A stretch of DNA of 64,000 nucleotides from Corynebacterium hylobatis (GCF_003955685.1 NZ_RXHJ01000004.1:1-64000); one strand, 5' to 3'. Positions 8,140 through 17,752 are shown, numbered from the stretch's first letter. The notes: generated by a model from the sequence alone, not told the origin. Numbers and translations are program-made.

Positions 8140-10701
8140 TTAGCGGGCCCGGCCGACCTCCAGAGCCTCACCGCCGTCGGCGACATCGACGTGGACGGTG
8201 TCGCCGTCCCGGATGTCACCGGCGAGCAGCTCCTTCGCCAGCCGGTCACCGATCGCCTGCTGGATGAGGCGACGCAGCGGCCGGGCGCCGTAGGCCGGGT
8301 CGTAGCCGCGGTCCGCGAGCCAGGACTTCGCCGCATCGGAGACATCCAGACTCAGGCGGCGGCCCGCCAGGCGGGCGGCCAGCTGGTCGATCTGGATGTC
8401 CACGATGTGGGTCAGCTGCTCCCGGGACAGCGGGTCGAAGATGACCACGTCATCGAGACGGTTGATGAACTCCGGCTTGAAGGTCCGCTTCACGGCCTCC
8501 ATCATCTGCTCGCGGGTACCGCCGGCGCCCAGGTTCGAGGTGAGGATGAGGATCGTGTTGCGGAAGTCCACCGTGCGGCCCTGACCGTCGGTGAGACGGC
8601 CCTCGTCGAGCACCTGCAGCAGCACATCGAAGACATCCGGGTGCGCCTTCTCCACCTCGTCGAAGAGCACGACGGTGTAGGGGCGGCGGCGGACCGCCTC
8701 AGTGAGCTGACCGCCGGCGTCGTAGCCGACGTAACCCGGAGGGGCACCGACGAGACGGGCGACGGAGTGCTTCTCGCCGTACTCGGACATGTCGATGCGC
8801 ACCATGGCGCGCTCATCGTCGAAGAGGAACTCCGCCAACGTCTTCGCCAGCTCCGTCTTGCCCACACCGGTGGGGCCGAGGAAGAGGAAGGAACCGGTCG
8901 GACGGTCCGGGTCAGCGACGCCGGCGCGGGCACGGCGGGTCGCGTCCGAGACCGCCTGCACCGCCTCGTGCTGGCCCACCACCCGGTTGCCCAGGACCTT
9001 CTCCATGGCCAGCAGCTTCTCGGTCTCACCGGCGAGCATCTTGCCCGCCGGAATACCCGTCCAGGCGGAGACGACCTCGGCGATGGTGTCGGGGGTGACC
9101 TCCTCGCTGAGCATGGCGTTGTTGGCCCCCTCGGCGACCTCGGCCTCGGCAGCCTCGACCTCCTTCTCCAGCTCCGGGATCCGGCCGTAACGCAGCTCGG
9201 CCACACGGCCGTAGTCGCCGTCACGCTCGGCGATCTCGGATTCCTGGCGCAGCTTCTCCAGCTCCTCCTTGGCACCGCGGACCTTGTCGATGGAGGACTT
9301 CTCGTTCATCCACCGGGCCTTGAGCTCCCCGAGCTTCTCGCGCTCGTCGGCGAGCTCGGAGCGCAGCTTCTCCAGACGGTCCCGGGAGGCGGCGTCGGTC
9401 TCCTTCTCCAGGGCAACCTCCTCGATCTCGAGGCGGCGGACGATGCGCTCCAGCTCGTCGATCTCCTGCGGAGAGGAGTCGATCTCCATGCGCAGCCGGG
9501 AGGCGGCCTCATCGACCAGGTCAATGGCCTTGTCCGGGAGGAAACGGTTGGTGATGTAGCGGTCCGACAGGGTCGCGGCGGCCACCAGCGCGGAGTCCTG
9601 GATGCGCACGCCGTGGTGGACCTCGTAGCGCTCCTTGAGTCCGCGGAGGATACCCACGGCATCCTCGACGGAGGGTTCGCCGACGTAGACCTGCTGGAAA
9701 CGGCGCTCCAGGGCGGCATCCTTCTCGATGTACTTGCGGTACTCATCCAGGGTGGTGGCACCGACCAGGCGCAGCTCACCACGGGCGAGCATCGGCTTGA
9801 TCATGTTGCCCGCATCCATGGCGGACTCGCCGGAGGCGCCGGCGCCGACGATGGTGTGCAGCTCGTCGATGAAGGTGACGATCTGACCGTTGGAGTTCTT
9901 GATCTCGTCCAGGACGGCCTTGAGCCGCTCCTCGAACTCACCCCGGTACTTCGCACCCGCGACCATCGAACCCAGGTCCAGCGAGACCAGGGACTTGCCC
10001 TTGAGGGACTCCGGTACATCCCCGGCCACCATCCGGCGGGCCAGCCCCTCCACGATGGCGGTCTTGCCCACGCCGGGCTCACCGATGAGCACCGGGTTGT
10101 TCTTGGTGCGGCGCGAGAGCACCTGCACGACGCGGCGGATCTCCGAGTCCCGACCGATGACCGGGTCGATCTTGCCTTCCCGCGCGCGGGCGGTGAGATC
10201 GGTGGAGTACTTCGCCAGGGCCTGGAACTGGCCCTCCGGGTCCTGGGTGGTCACCTTGGTGGAACCGCGCACGGAGGGGAACGCCCCCTTGATGGCGTCG
10301 TAGGTGGCGCCGCGACCGGTCAACAGTTTCGCGGCATCGGAGTCCCCGCGGGCAATACCCGCCATGAGCACCTCGGTGGAGACATACTCGTCACCGAGCT
10401 CACCGGCCAGTTCCTGGGCGGCGGTCAGGGAGTTGAGTGCGTCCCGGTTGAAATTGGGGTTGGCCAGGTTGGCCCCGGCGGCCTTCGGGTAACCGTCGAC
10501 CAGTTCCCGCGCCTCACGGGCGACGGTCTCCGGATCAACACCGGTCGCCTTGAGCACCGGCGCGGCGATGCCGTCCTGCTGTTCCAGGATGGCGGCCAGC
10601 AGGTGCGCCGGGCGGATGTCCGGGTTGCCGTTGGCGGAGGCCTGCTGCAGTGCAGCCTGCAGCGCCTCCTGGGTCTTGGTGGTGGGATTGAACGAGCTCA
10701 C
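8140..10701 (-). CDS. clpB: ATP-dependent disaggregase ClpB (Hsp100)
   Basis: ClpB is a hexameric AAA+ machine that extracts proteins from aggregates together with DnaK. At 853 residues the length is normal. The order is a Clp_N domain (about 1-145), NBD1 with Walker A GEPGVGKT (about 206-213), the coiled-coil M domain (about 405-525), and NBD2 with Walker A GPTGVGKT (about 608-615) and arginine-finger/sensor regions to the C-terminus. It lacks a ClpP-binding loop, as expected for ClpB. The start is a GTG ([10 protein letters not shown]) with GGAAA upstream. The upstream region carries two HspR-type operators overlapping a SigH-type promoter. Confidence 0.97.
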   Translation of the reverse strand: MSSFNPTTKTQEALQAALQQASANGNPDIRPAHLLAAILEQQDGIAAPVLKATGVDPETVAREARELVDGYPKAAGANLANPNFNRDALNSLTAAQELAGELGDEYVSTEVLMAGIARGDSDAAKLLTGRGATYDAIKGAFPSVRGSTKVTTQDPEGQFQALAKYSTDLTARAREGKIDPVIGRDSEIRRVVQVLSRRTKNNPVLIGEPGVGKTAIVEGLARRMVAGDVPESLKGKSLVSLDLGSMVAGAKYRGEFEERLKAVLDEIKNSNGQIVTFIDELHTIVGAGASGESAMDAGNMIKPMLARGELRLVGATTLDEYRKYIEKDAALERRFQQVYVGEPSVEDAVGILRGLKERYEVHHGVRIQDSALVAAATLSDRYITNRFLPDKAIDLVDEAASRLRMEIDSSPQEIDELERIVRRLEIEEVALEKETDAASRDRLEKLRSELADEREKLGELKARWMNEKSSIDKVRGAKEELEKLRQESEIAERDGDYGRVAELRYGRIPELEKEVEAAEAEVAEGANNAMLSEEVTPDTIAEVVSAWTGIPAGKMLAGETEKLLAMEKVLGNRVVGQHEAVQAVSDATRRARAGVADPDRPTGSFLFLGPTGVGKTELAKTLAEFLFDDERAMVRIDMSEYGEKHSVARLVGAPPGYVGYDAGGQLTEAVRRRPYTVVLFDEVEKAHPDVFDVLLQVLDEGRLTDGQGRTVDFRNTILILTSNLGAGGTREQMMEAVKRTFKPEFINRLDDVVIFDPLSREQLTHIVDIQIDQLAARLAGRRLSLDVSDAAKSWLADRGYDPAYGARPLRRLIQQAIGDRLAKELLAGDIRDGDTVHVDVADGGEALEVGRAR

Positions 10702-10740
10702 GCCACGTTTCCTTTCTCTTTTTATTCGTCAACTACCAGT

Positions 10741-10769
10741 AGTAACGCCTCAAGAGTTGAGTCTGTTCC
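10741..10769 (-). promoter_or_regulatory. SigH-type promoter of clpB
   Basis: On the minus strand GGAAC (10769 to 10765) is separated by 18 bases from GTTAC (10746 to 10742). This matches the heat- and oxidative-stress sigma consensus GGAA-N17-20-GTT known for corynebacterial SigH. The -35 lies inside the first HAIR operator. Confidence 0.6.
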
Positions 10770-10776
10770 ACTCAAG
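10756..10776. promoter_or_regulatory. HAIR operator 1 (HspR site) of clpB
   Basis: GTTGAGT-N7-ACTCAAG differs by one base from the HAIR consensus CTTGAGT-N7-ACTCAAG and overlaps the SigH-type -35. Confidence 0.75.
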
Positions 10777-10785
10777 GGAAAAATA

Positions 10786-10806
10786 TTTGAGTCAGGCGCG
10801 CTCAAG
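10786..10806. promoter_or_regulatory. HAIR operator 2 (HspR site) of clpB
   Basis: TTTGAGT-N7-GCTCAAG is a second, slightly degenerate HAIR element nine bases beyond the first. Two sites suggest cooperative repression by HspR. Confidence 0.6.
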
Positions 10807-10844
10807 TTTAGTCCGTGCAGCGGGACCCCGGCAGTCCCCCGACG

Positions 10845-12206
10845 TCAGCTGTCCGCGGCGGCGGCCGCCTTCCGCTGTCGGCCCGGCGTCCTCTTCATGA
10901 CGATCGGCACCACCAGCACGGCCACCGCAATGAGCAGCGACAGCCAGCCGAAACCGGCCGTCAGTCCCACCAGGACCGCGATGGGGGCGAGGATCGTCAT
11001 ACCGATCTCGAAGGGGGCGAAACCGACGTAGGCGACGCCGTACTCGTTGAGAGTGCCGGACTTGAGCTTCGGGTCGACGATCTTGAGCAGTGCGATGCCC
11101 GTGGCGACGGCCGCGGTGGCCCAACCCCAGGAGAAGATGCCGCGCTCGAGCCACTTCTCGCCGAAAAATTCCGGGGAGAGGAAGAAGAAGACCAGTACGC
11201 AGTAGACGATGCCCAGCACGAAGAGGATGAGGAGAGGAATCCAGTAGTCCGCGATCGCGGCCGGGACGATGGAGGCCACACCGAAGGCGATGAGGTAGTC
11301 GGTGGCCGCACCGGACATGGAGCTGACGGTGGGCTTGTCCAGGAGGTCCTTCCGTCCGAGCGCCCCAAGCAGGATGCGGCCGAGCAGGCCGATCACGAAG
11401 GCCATGGCGAAGAGCGGGATGGAGACGCTGGGGAAGAGGTCGTTGATGAATCCGTTGACCAGGTAGGCGATGAGCACCGTCAGCAGCACGAAGCCCAGAT
11501 GGAGGGCGAGCGGCTCGATCGCGGAAGGGTTGGTCGTGGCCCTGCCGATGGAGGGACGGGCCTTGAGGTCATCGATGTACCCCGAACGCAGGTCCCAGGG
11601 CAGCTTCTTCGGCATGGTCGATGTGCGCCCGGTGCGGATGCCCCAGCTGGTGAAGATGAGTCCGCCGACGATGGCGGCGAGCGTGCCCACCGTGGCGGAC
11701 ATGAATCCCAGGGAACTGGCCGCCACCGCTCCCGCACCCTCCAGGGAGCTTCCCACCGCGGCGGCGGTGCCGAAGCCACCGACGAAGCCGACGGGCAGCA
11801 TCATGCCGAACCAGTCCTCCGTGCCGAAGACCGGCTGGAAGAAATAGACGCCGAGGAGGATGAACAGTCCCCACTGCCCCATGAACATGCCGGTCGAATA
11901 GGACCACATGTTCTTGGCGCCGGTGCGCACCGAGGAGGTCAGGTCCATCGAATAGGCCATGGAGGCGAAGACGAAGGCGATGAGGATCGAGGTGTAGGAG
12001 CCGATCTGATCGGAGAAGTTGATCCAGCCCAGGACCTGCGGCCCGAAGATGAGGCCGAGGAGCCCGGCCGTGATCGAGGCGGGGATGAGCAGTCGCTGGA
12101 ACAGGCCGACCTTCCGCCGGAGCAGGTTTCCGATGATCATGAGCAGGGAGATCCAGCCCACGTCAACGAGCAGACTGTAAGGGGTGTAGTCCACGGCGTT
12201 ATCCAT
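10845..12206 (-). CDS. GltS-like sodium:glutamate symporter family permease
   Basis: The 453-residue membrane protein has about 12 hydrophobic segments and resembles the ESS (GltS) family of Na+/glutamate symporters. Characteristic glycine-rich stretches occur in each half: VGFVGGFGTAAAVGSSL at about 140-156 and a small-residue reentrant-like region near 290-320. Family proteins are usually about 400 residues, so this is a long variant with an extended central loop (WDLRSGYIDDLKARPS). Glutamate as substrate is inferred only from the family. The ATG at 12206 has GGAAAG just upstream, directly next to a strong leader hairpin. Confidence 0.75.
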   Translation of the reverse strand: MDNAVDYTPYSLLVDVGWISLLMIIGNLLRRKVGLFQRLLIPASITAGLLGLIFGPQVLGWINFSDQIGSYTSILIAFVFASMAYSMDLTSSVRTGAKNMWSYSTGMFMGQWGLFILLGVYFFQPVFGTEDWFGMMLPVGFVGGFGTAAAVGSSLEGAGAVAASSLGFMSATVGTLAAIVGGLIFTSWGIRTGRTSTMPKKLPWDLRSGYIDDLKARPSIGRATTNPSAIEPLALHLGFVLLTVLIAYLVNGFINDLFPSVSIPLFAMAFVIGLLGRILLGALGRKDLLDKPTVSSMSGAATDYLIAFGVASIVPAAIADYWIPLLILFVLGIVYCVLVFFFLSPEFFGEKWLERGIFSWGWATAAVATGIALLKIVDPKLKSGTLNEYGVAYVGFAPFEIGMTILAPIAVLVGLTAGFGWLSLLIAVAVLVVPIVMKRTPGRQRKAAAAADS

Positions 12207-12215
12207 TTCTTTCCG

Positions 12216-12259
12216 GCGCGGACCAGCCGGTGGACGGGTGGGTCCAGGCTGGTCCGCGC
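12216..12259 (-). promoter_or_regulatory. Leader hairpin upstream of the GltS-like gene
   Basis: A 13-bp perfect stem (12216-12228 with 12247-12259, GCGCGGACCAGCC and its complement) encloses a second 5-bp stem (TGGAC/GTCCA). It ends nine bases before the ATG, against the GGAAAG ribosome-binding site. It may affect translation or mRNA stability; whether the transcript covers all of it is not known. Confidence 0.45.
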
Positions 12260-12329
12260 ATATTCTGTGTCGGCCCTCACTCTAACCCGACCGCCCGACC
12301 GCGCCCGACCTGCCCCGCCGCCACCGTTG

Positions 12330-12357
12330 TTGACATATCACCAATAACTGTTAGGGT
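12330..12357 (+). promoter_or_regulatory. Promoter, probable leaderless start
   Basis: TTGACA (12330-12335), a 16-base spacer and TAGGGT (12352-12357) form a good vegetative promoter. The expected start of transcription falls at or just before the ATG at 12365. Confidence 0.6.
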
Positions 12358-12364
12358 GGGTATC

Positions 12365-13537
12365 ATGAACTACCGCGCCATCATCATCGGCGCCGGTCAG
12401 GCAGGCCTGGCGGCCGCCCACGAACTCCACCGCCGAGGCTTCACCACCGGCCCCGACTCCGACGTCCTCATCCTCGACGCCAACGACGGCCCGGGCGGGG
12501 CCTGGCGGCACCGCTGGGACTCCCTCACGCTGGGCAGGTCCCACGGCATCGCCGACCTCCCCGGCCTGGCCATGGCCCGCCCCGATCCGCAGGTCCCGGC
12601 CTCCACCCTCGTCGCCGACTACTACGGCTCCTACGAGGAGGAATTCGGCCTGCAGGTCATGCGGCCGGCCCCCGTCCGCCGCGTGGAGCCGGTCCACCCG
12701 ACCGACCCCGACTCCCAGCTGCAGGTCACACTGATCGACGGTCGCAGCTTCACCGCCGACATGGTCCTCAACGCCACCGGCACCTGGGACAACCCCTACA
12801 TCCCCTATATCCCGGGCATCGAGAGCTTCCGCGGCCGCCAGCTGCACACCAGGGACTACACCCGCAAGGAGGACTTCGCCGGCCTGCGCACCCTGGTCGT
12901 CGGCGGCGGCCTGTCCGCCGTGCAGTTCCTCCTCGAGCTGGCCCCGGTCACCGAAACCATCTGGGCGACCCGCCGCCCGCCGAACTTCACCGCCCGGGAA
13001 TTTGACGCCGGCTGGGGCCTGGCCGTGGAGAAGGCCGTCCGTGAACGCACCCACTCCGGTCTGCCCGCCGCCTCCGTGGTGCGCACCACCGGCATCCCGC
13101 AGATCCCCGACTACCTCAACGGTGTCGCCGACGGGACGCTGATCTCCCGGGGCATGTTCGACCGCATCACGGAGAACGGTGTCGTGTTCAGCGAGCCCGA
13201 CAGCCAGCATGCGGAGGGTCACGGGCCGTCGAGAAGCAATGAACTGCAGGTGCCGGAGTCCTGGGACCCGCTGCCCGCCGGGACGGAACTGGAGGTCGAT
13301 GTCATCTTCTGGAACACCGGCTTCCGCCCCGCCATGCGCCACCTCGCCCCCATGCGTCTGCGCAGCCCGGAGGGCGGCATACTCCTGGCCGATGAGGTCA
13401 CCCCGGCGCGCGACAACCGGGTCCTGCTCGTCGGTTACGGATCCAACGCCTCCACCGTCGGTGCGACCCGCGCGGGCCGTCTCGCCGGCCGCCGGGCCGC
13501 CCGCCACCTCGAACAGAAAGTAGTATCAGCAGCGTGA
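12365..13537 (+). CDS. FAD-dependent monooxygenase/oxidoreductase
   Basis: The 390-residue flavoprotein has an N-terminal FAD-binding Rossmann motif IIIGAGQAGLAAAHELHRRG (residues 6-25) and a second dinucleotide motif LVVGGGLSAVQFLLEL near 178-193. This is the two-dinucleotide pattern of the CzcO/flavin-containing monooxygenase-like group. The substrate is not evident. The ATG at 12365 is where the FAD motif starts properly and where the promoter places the transcript start. The next gene begins inside its stop codon (GTGA overlap), so the two flavin-type enzymes are translationally coupled. Confidence 0.8.
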   Translation: MNYRAIIIGAGQAGLAAAHELHRRGFTTGPDSDVLILDANDGPGGAWRHRWDSLTLGRSHGIADLPGLAMARPDPQVPASTLVADYYGSYEEEFGLQVMRPAPVRRVEPVHPTDPDSQLQVTLIDGRSFTADMVLNATGTWDNPYIPYIPGIESFRGRQLHTRDYTRKEDFAGLRTLVVGGGLSAVQFLLELAPVTETIWATRRPPNFTAREFDAGWGLAVEKAVRERTHSGLPAASVVRTTGIPQIPDYLNGVADGTLISRGMFDRITENGVVFSEPDSQHAEGHGPSRSNELQVPESWDPLPAGTELEVDVIFWNTGFRPAMRHLAPMRLRSPEGGILLADEVTPARDNRVLLVGYGSNASTVGATRAGRLAGRRAARHLEQKVVSAA

Positions 13538-14601
13538 AAGCCTTCGGATTCTTAAGTTTCGGCCACTACGCCATCGGCAACCAACCCGGCCCCGACGCCG
13601 GTGAAACGCTCAAGCAGGCGCTTGAGCTGGCGCAGGCCGCCGACGAGATCGGCGTCAATGGCGCGTATTTCCGCGTCCACCACTTCGCTCCGCAGGGGGC
13701 TTCCCCGATGCCGTTGCTGGGCGCCATCGCCGGCTCCACGAAGCACATCGAGGTGGGCACCGGCGTCATCGACATGCGTTATGAGAACCCCCTCCACTTC
13801 GCGGAGGAGGCCGCGGCGTTGAACCTGCTTGCCGACGGCCGCATCGCCCTCGGGGTGTCCCGGGGGTCACCGGAGCCGGCCCGGCGCGGCTGGGAGGCCT
13901 TCGGCTACCAGGCGCAGCAGGACAGCGGCGCGGACATGGCGCGGGCGAAATTCGAGCGCTTCCTCAACGCCATCGACGGCTACGGCGTGGCCGAGGCAGC
14001 CCCGGCGGAGGAGCAGTACCCGCGGATGTACCAGCCGGGCACCCCGCTGCCGGTCTTCCCGCATTCCCCCGGCCTACGCCGCAACATCTGGTGGGGCGCA
14101 GGCTCCCACTCCACCGCCGAGCAGGCCGCCTGCGACGGGGTGAACCTCATGAGCTCCACTCTGGTCTCCGAGGCGGACGGTTCCACCCTCGGCGACATCC
14201 AGGCCGAGCAGATCGCCCGCTACCGGGCCGCCTGGGCCGAGGCCGGCCACGACTGGACCCCGCGGGTGTCCGTCTCCCGCTCGGTCTTCCCCATCGTCGA
14301 TGATCGTTCCCGTGAGCTCTTCGGCCTGCAGGCCACCGGCCGTGACCAGATCGGCTCTCTGGGCGAGGGAGCCCCGGTGACCTTCGGTCGCACCTATGCC
14401 GCGGAGCCGGACGTGCTCATTGAACAGCTGCGTGCCGACGCCGCTGTCATGTCCGCCGACACCCTCATGCTCACCGTCCCCAACCAGATGGGTGTGGAGG
14501 TCAACCTGTCCATCCTGGAGGCCTTCGCCGGGCACGTCGCCCCGGCGCTGGGCTGGATCCCCGCGGACCGGGGGCCGGTGGAGGGTTACCCCATCGGCTA
14601 G
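13534..14601 (+). CDS. Luciferase-like (LLM class) flavin-dependent oxidoreductase
   Basis: The 355-residue TIM-barrel protein belongs to the bacterial luciferase-like monooxygenase superfamily, whose members use reduced FMN or F420. Typical segments are AYFRVHHFAPQGASPMPLLG (about 46-65), VGTGVIDMRYENP and the LLADGRIALGVSRGSP strand. The start is a GTG overlapping the upstream flavoprotein stop by four bases, which suggests a two-component system in which one protein could supply reduced flavin, though this is inference. The stop overlaps the convergent substrate-binding protein gene by four bases. Confidence 0.8.
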   Translation: MKAFGFLSFGHYAIGNQPGPDAGETLKQALELAQAADEIGVNGAYFRVHHFAPQGASPMPLLGAIAGSTKHIEVGTGVIDMRYENPLHFAEEAAALNLLADGRIALGVSRGSPEPARRGWEAFGYQAQQDSGADMARAKFERFLNAIDGYGVAEAAPAEEQYPRMYQPGTPLPVFPHSPGLRRNIWWGAGSHSTAEQAACDGVNLMSSTLVSEADGSTLGDIQAEQIARYRAAWAEAGHDWTPRVSVSRSVFPIVDDRSRELFGLQATGRDQIGSLGEGAPVTFGRTYAAEPDVLIEQLRADAAVMSADTLMLTVPNQMGVEVNLSILEAFAGHVAPALGWIPADRGPVEGYPIG

Positions 14602-15557
14602 GAGTGCTGGTCCACGAAGTCCCGGGCGATGACCGGGGCCTCGGCCTTCTCCTCACCGATGTTGCGCAGATTCATCTCCACCAGCGCCTCGGTGTTCAGG
14701 TGCTCATTGATGCCGTTGATCGCGTCGATCGCCTCCTGCGGCAGCTCACCGGCCCGCATGAGCGGGACGACGTTCTGCGGGAGGATGAGCATCTCGGGGT
14801 CCTCGAGGGTGACCAGGTCCACCTCGTTGCCCGCCGAGTCCAGCAGTGGTGAGGTGGTGTAGATGTCCGCCACCTCGGCGGTGCCCGCCAGCAGGGCGAC
14901 CACGGTCAACGGGCCACCGCCGTCAGAGATCGGCACCATGGAGATCTTCTCCGCATCCACCCCGTAGACCTCGCTCAGGCCGGTGGGGCCGTAGGGGCGC
15001 TGCTCGAACTCCGGATTCGCCGCGATGCGCACCTGGTCGAGGTTGTTCAGGTCCGCGAGGGTGACCAGCTCGTATTCCTCGGCGAGTTCCCTGGTCACAC
15101 GGTAGGCGTCCTTGGACTCACCCTCCGCGTACTCCCCCACCTCCGTGCCGTCCGGCAGGTTGTCCTGCAGGAGGGCGTAGACCTCATCTGCGTCCGAACC
15201 CGCGGCCAGCTCAGCGTCCCCCTCCTCGGTGAGGAAGTACTGGGTGAGGTTGCCGGTGTACTCCGGTACCAGGTCGATGCTGCCGCCCTCCAGGGCCCGG
15301 AGGTAGACCTCGCGCGAACCGATGCCGGAGCTCAGTTCCACCTCGAAGCCGGCGTCCTCGAGTGCCACGGCCCAGATCTGGCCGATGATCTCGGATTCGG
15401 GGAAGTTCGCGGTGCCCAGGACGATCGTGTCCGTCTCCCCCTGCGGGGTGGTACCGGTGGGATCAGAGGCCACCGGATCCTCGGAGGTGCAGGCGGTCAG
15501 CGCCAGCCCCAGGAGGGCGGCGGCTGCGGTCAATGTGCGGGGGGAACGGATTTTCAC
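14598..15557 (-). CDS. Osmoprotectant ABC transporter substrate-binding lipoprotein
   Basis: The 319-residue protein begins with a lipoprotein signal peptide ending in the lipobox LTAC (Cys about residue 22) and continues as an OpuAC/ProX-type periplasmic-binding protein (TIVLGTANFPESEIIGQIWA; DLVPEYTGNLTQYFL). Family members bind glycine betaine, choline or related compatible solutes. The start is a GTG that overlaps the upstream permease stop by four bases; longer frames have no homology. It is the last gene of a four-gene operon (ATPase, two permeases, binding protein). Confidence 0.88.
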   Translation of the reverse strand: MKIRSPRTLTAAAALLGLALTACTSEDPVASDPTGTTPQGETDTIVLGTANFPESEIIGQIWAVALEDAGFEVELSSGIGSREVYLRALEGGSIDLVPEYTGNLTQYFLTEEGDAELAAGSDADEVYALLQDNLPDGTEVGEYAEGESKDAYRVTRELAEEYELVTLADLNNLDQVRIAANPEFEQRPYGPTGLSEVYGVDAEKISMVPISDGGGPLTVVALLAGTAEVADIYTTSPLLDSAGNEVDLVTLEDPEMLILPQNVVPLMRAGELPQEAIDAINGINEHLNTEALVEMNLRNIGEEKAEAPVIARDFVDQHS

Positions 15558-16228
15558 GGGACACTTCCTCTGGGTTTGACTTGTCGTTGCAGGACCGCCA
15601 GAACCAGATCGACCACGAGTGCCAGAGCGGTGACCAGCAGGGCTCCCGCCAGCATCTGCGGGTAGTCGCGCAGCGCCAGACCGTCGATGAGGTACCTGCC
15701 CAGTCCTGACAGTCCAATGTAGGCGACCACTGTGGCTGTCGCCACAACCTGGACAACGCAGGAACGCAGGCCGCCGACCATGACCGGGGCGGCCAGCGGC
15801 AGCTCCACACGGCCGAGAACCTGCCACTCGTTGAAACCGCTGGCCCGGGCGGAATCGGTCACCGCCGGTGGCACGGCGGTCAGTCCCGCCACCGTGCCGG
15901 CGAGCAGGGGCGGGACCGCCAGGACCACCAGGACGATGGTGGCGGGTACGACAGGCATGCGCACCCCGATGCTCATCTCCACCGTCAGCCAGGTCAGCAG
16001 CCCCAGGGAGGGCAGGGCCCGCAGGGCACCCGAGACCGCGAGCACGGCGTCGGCGCCGCGGCGGGTGTGCCCCACCCACAGCCCCAGCGGCAACGCGATG
16101 AACAGGGCTATGCCCACCGCGAGCCCGGTGTAGAGAAGATGGTCGAGCAGGCGTTGGGCGATCCCGCCGGGTCCCGCCCAGCGGGCGGGGTCGGTGATGA
16201 TCTCCCAGGCGACGCTGAGGTGGTTCAA
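15554..16228 (-). CDS. Osmoprotectant ABC transporter permease (second)
   Basis: The 224-residue permease has about five to six transmembrane segments and the binding-protein-dependent EAA-type loop near ARASGFNEWQVLGRVELPLA. I place the start at the TTG at 16228: it follows a strong GGAGG at five bases and overlaps the previous stop as TTGA. A GTG at 16246, six codons upstream, lacks a Shine-Dalgarno. Together with the other permease it should form the membrane channel of an OpuC/ProU-type importer. Confidence 0.85.
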   Translation of the reverse strand: MNHLSVAWEIITDPARWAGPGGIAQRLLDHLLYTGLAVGIALFIALPLGLWVGHTRRGADAVLAVSGALRALPSLGLLTWLTVEMSIGVRMPVVPATIVLVVLAVPPLLAGTVAGLTAVPPAVTDSARASGFNEWQVLGRVELPLAAPVMVGGLRSCVVQVVATATVVAYIGLSGLGRYLIDGLALRDYPQMLAGALLVTALALVVDLVLAVLQRQVKPRGSVP

Positions 16229-16869
16229 CCGATCCTCCTCTGCCACGGCAGGAGCAGGCGGCCGAGGAGGACCAGGGCGGCGTCGAAAAGCACGGCGAGC
16301 ACGACCGTCCCCGCCAGACCGACGAGGATCTGGGTGGGGAAGGAACGCTGGAAACCCTCCGTGAACAGGGTGCCCAGGGAGGCCACCCCGATGAGCGCGC
16401 CCACGGAGATGAGGCTGATCGTGGAGGCGGAGACCACCCGGATGCCGGCGAGCAGCCCCGGCCCGGCCAGGGGCAGGTCCACGCTGAGCACGCGGCGCCA
16501 GGGGCGGTGGCCGATGGCGACGGCGGCCTGGCGGGCGCTGTCCGGCACAGTGTCGAAGGCGTCGGCGCTCGCCCGGACCTGCAGGGCGATGCCGTAGAGG
16601 GTCATGGCGGCGATGACGTTGACCGGCGAGAGGATCGAGGTCCCCAGCACCAGCGGCATGGCCACGAACAACGCCAGGGAGGGGATGACGTAGAGCAGCC
16701 CCGTGGCGATGACCACCACCTCACGCAACCGACGGTGACGGTGCGCGAGCCAACCGACGGGCAGCGCCAGGAGGAAGGAGGCGACGATCGGCGGCCAGGC
16801 GAGGTTGACGTGCGCCCAGGCCAGATCGAGGATCCGCTCCGAGTTGGTCCACACCCAGTCCCATCTCAT
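16225..16869 (-). CDS. Osmoprotectant ABC transporter permease (first)
   Basis: The 214-residue permease has about six hydrophobic segments and the conserved region PDSARQAAVAIGHRPWRRVL, the ATPase-contacting EAA-type loop. It is paralogous to the following permease. The ATG start overlaps the ATPase stop by four bases, and its stop overlaps the next start, so the operon is tightly coupled. Confidence 0.87.
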   Translation of the reverse strand: MRWDWVWTNSERILDLAWAHVNLAWPPIVASFLLALPVGWLAHRHRRLREVVVIATGLLYVIPSLALFVAMPLVLGTSILSPVNVIAAMTLYGIALQVRASADAFDTVPDSARQAAVAIGHRPWRRVLSVDLPLAGPGLLAGIRVVSASTISLISVGALIGVASLGTLFTEGFQRSFPTQILVGLAGTVVLAVLFDAALVLLGRLLLPWQRRIG

Positions 16870-17672
16870 TCCAGCACCCCCCGCACACGCCCGTCCCGGT
16901 CGACCAGCACCTGCTGGCCCTCGTGCTCCCGGATGCTCAGCAGGCGGGCGTCACCACCGGTGAACTCCCGGACCACCTCGGTGGCGGGGGAGGTGATGAA
17001 GTCCTCGGCGCTGCCCACCTGCTGGACGGTTCCACCCTCCCCCAGCAGGACGATCTCATCACCCAGGCGGAACGCCTCGTCGATGTCGTGGGTGACCATG
17101 AGGATGGTCGTCTCGGTCGACTCCTTGATGGCCAGCACCTCCTCCTGCAGACCGCGACGCACCACGGGATCCACGGCACCGAAGGGCTCGTCCATGAGCA
17201 GGATGTCGGGATCGGCCACCAGGCCGCGGGCCACGCCGACGCGCTGGGCCTGCCCGCCCGACAGTTCCGTCGGATAACGCGAACCCAGGGCCGGGTCCAG
17301 ACCCACCAGCCGCAGCATCTCCGCGGCACGTTCGCGGGCCGCCACCCGCCCCGCCCCGCTGAGGCGGGCCACAGCGGCGATGTTCTCGGCCACCGTCCGG
17401 TGCGGCAGCAGACCACCGTGCTGCATGACGTAGCCGATGGAGCGGCGCAACCCGACCGCGTCCCCGCCGCCGATGTCCTCCCCGCGGACGAGCACCCGGC
17501 CGGAATCCGGGGAGACCATGCGGTTGACCATGCGCAGCAGGGTGGTCTTCCCGCAGCCGGAGGGGCCGACGAACACGGTGGTCGTGCCGCGGTGGACCCG
17601 GTGGCTGAAGCCTGCGACGGCAGGCCGGGGACTGCCCGGATAGGTCTTGCTGACGTTGTCGAACTCGATCAT
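16866..17672 (-). CDS. Osmoprotectant ABC transporter ATPase
   Basis: The 268-residue ATPase shows Walker A GPSGCGKTT (about residues 37-45), signature LSGGQAQRVGVARGL (about 136-150), Walker B ILLMDEPFGAVDP and the switch His in VTHDIDEAF. It energises uptake by the two permeases. The ATG at 17672 (MIEFDNVSKT) is the natural start; a longer frame adds 12 residues without homology. It is the first gene of the operon and divergent from the alpha/beta hydrolase gene. No CBS domain pair is present, unlike OpuAA, so CBS-based osmosensing is not expected. Confidence 0.9.
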   Translation of the reverse strand: MIEFDNVSKTYPGSPRPAVAGFSHRVHRGTTTVFVGPSGCGKTTLLRMVNRMVSPDSGRVLVRGEDIGGGDAVGLRRSIGYVMQHGGLLPHRTVAENIAAVARLSGAGRVAARERAAEMLRLVGLDPALGSRYPTELSGGQAQRVGVARGLVADPDILLMDEPFGAVDPVVRRGLQEEVLAIKESTETTILMVTHDIDEAFRLGDEIVLLGEGGTVQQVGSAEDFITSPATEVVREFTGGDARLLSIREHEGQQVLVDRDGRVRGVLE

Positions 17673-17701
17673 GCCTGTGTTCTCCCCACGGTCGGTGGCC
17701 G

Positions 17702-17731
17702 GTGACAACCGAGTTTAGGTCGGCGTAGGGT
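17702..17731 (+). promoter_or_regulatory. Promoter of the alpha/beta hydrolase gene
   Basis: GTGACA (17702-17707), an 18-base spacer and TAGGGT (17726-17731) precede the GTG at 17753. Confidence 0.45.
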
Positions 17732-17752
17732 CGGGGGTGTGAGGAGGTGCCC

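Noticed and set aside
8191..11031. A 946-codon open frame on the plus strand opposite clpB
   Set aside because: It is the antisense shadow of a highly conserved GC-rich gene; it has no motif and clpB is unequivocal.
16229..16246. GTG start at 16246 for the second osmoprotectant permease
   Set aside because: No Shine-Dalgarno precedes it, while a TTG at 16228 has GGAGG at ideal spacing and a TTGA overlap with the previous stop.
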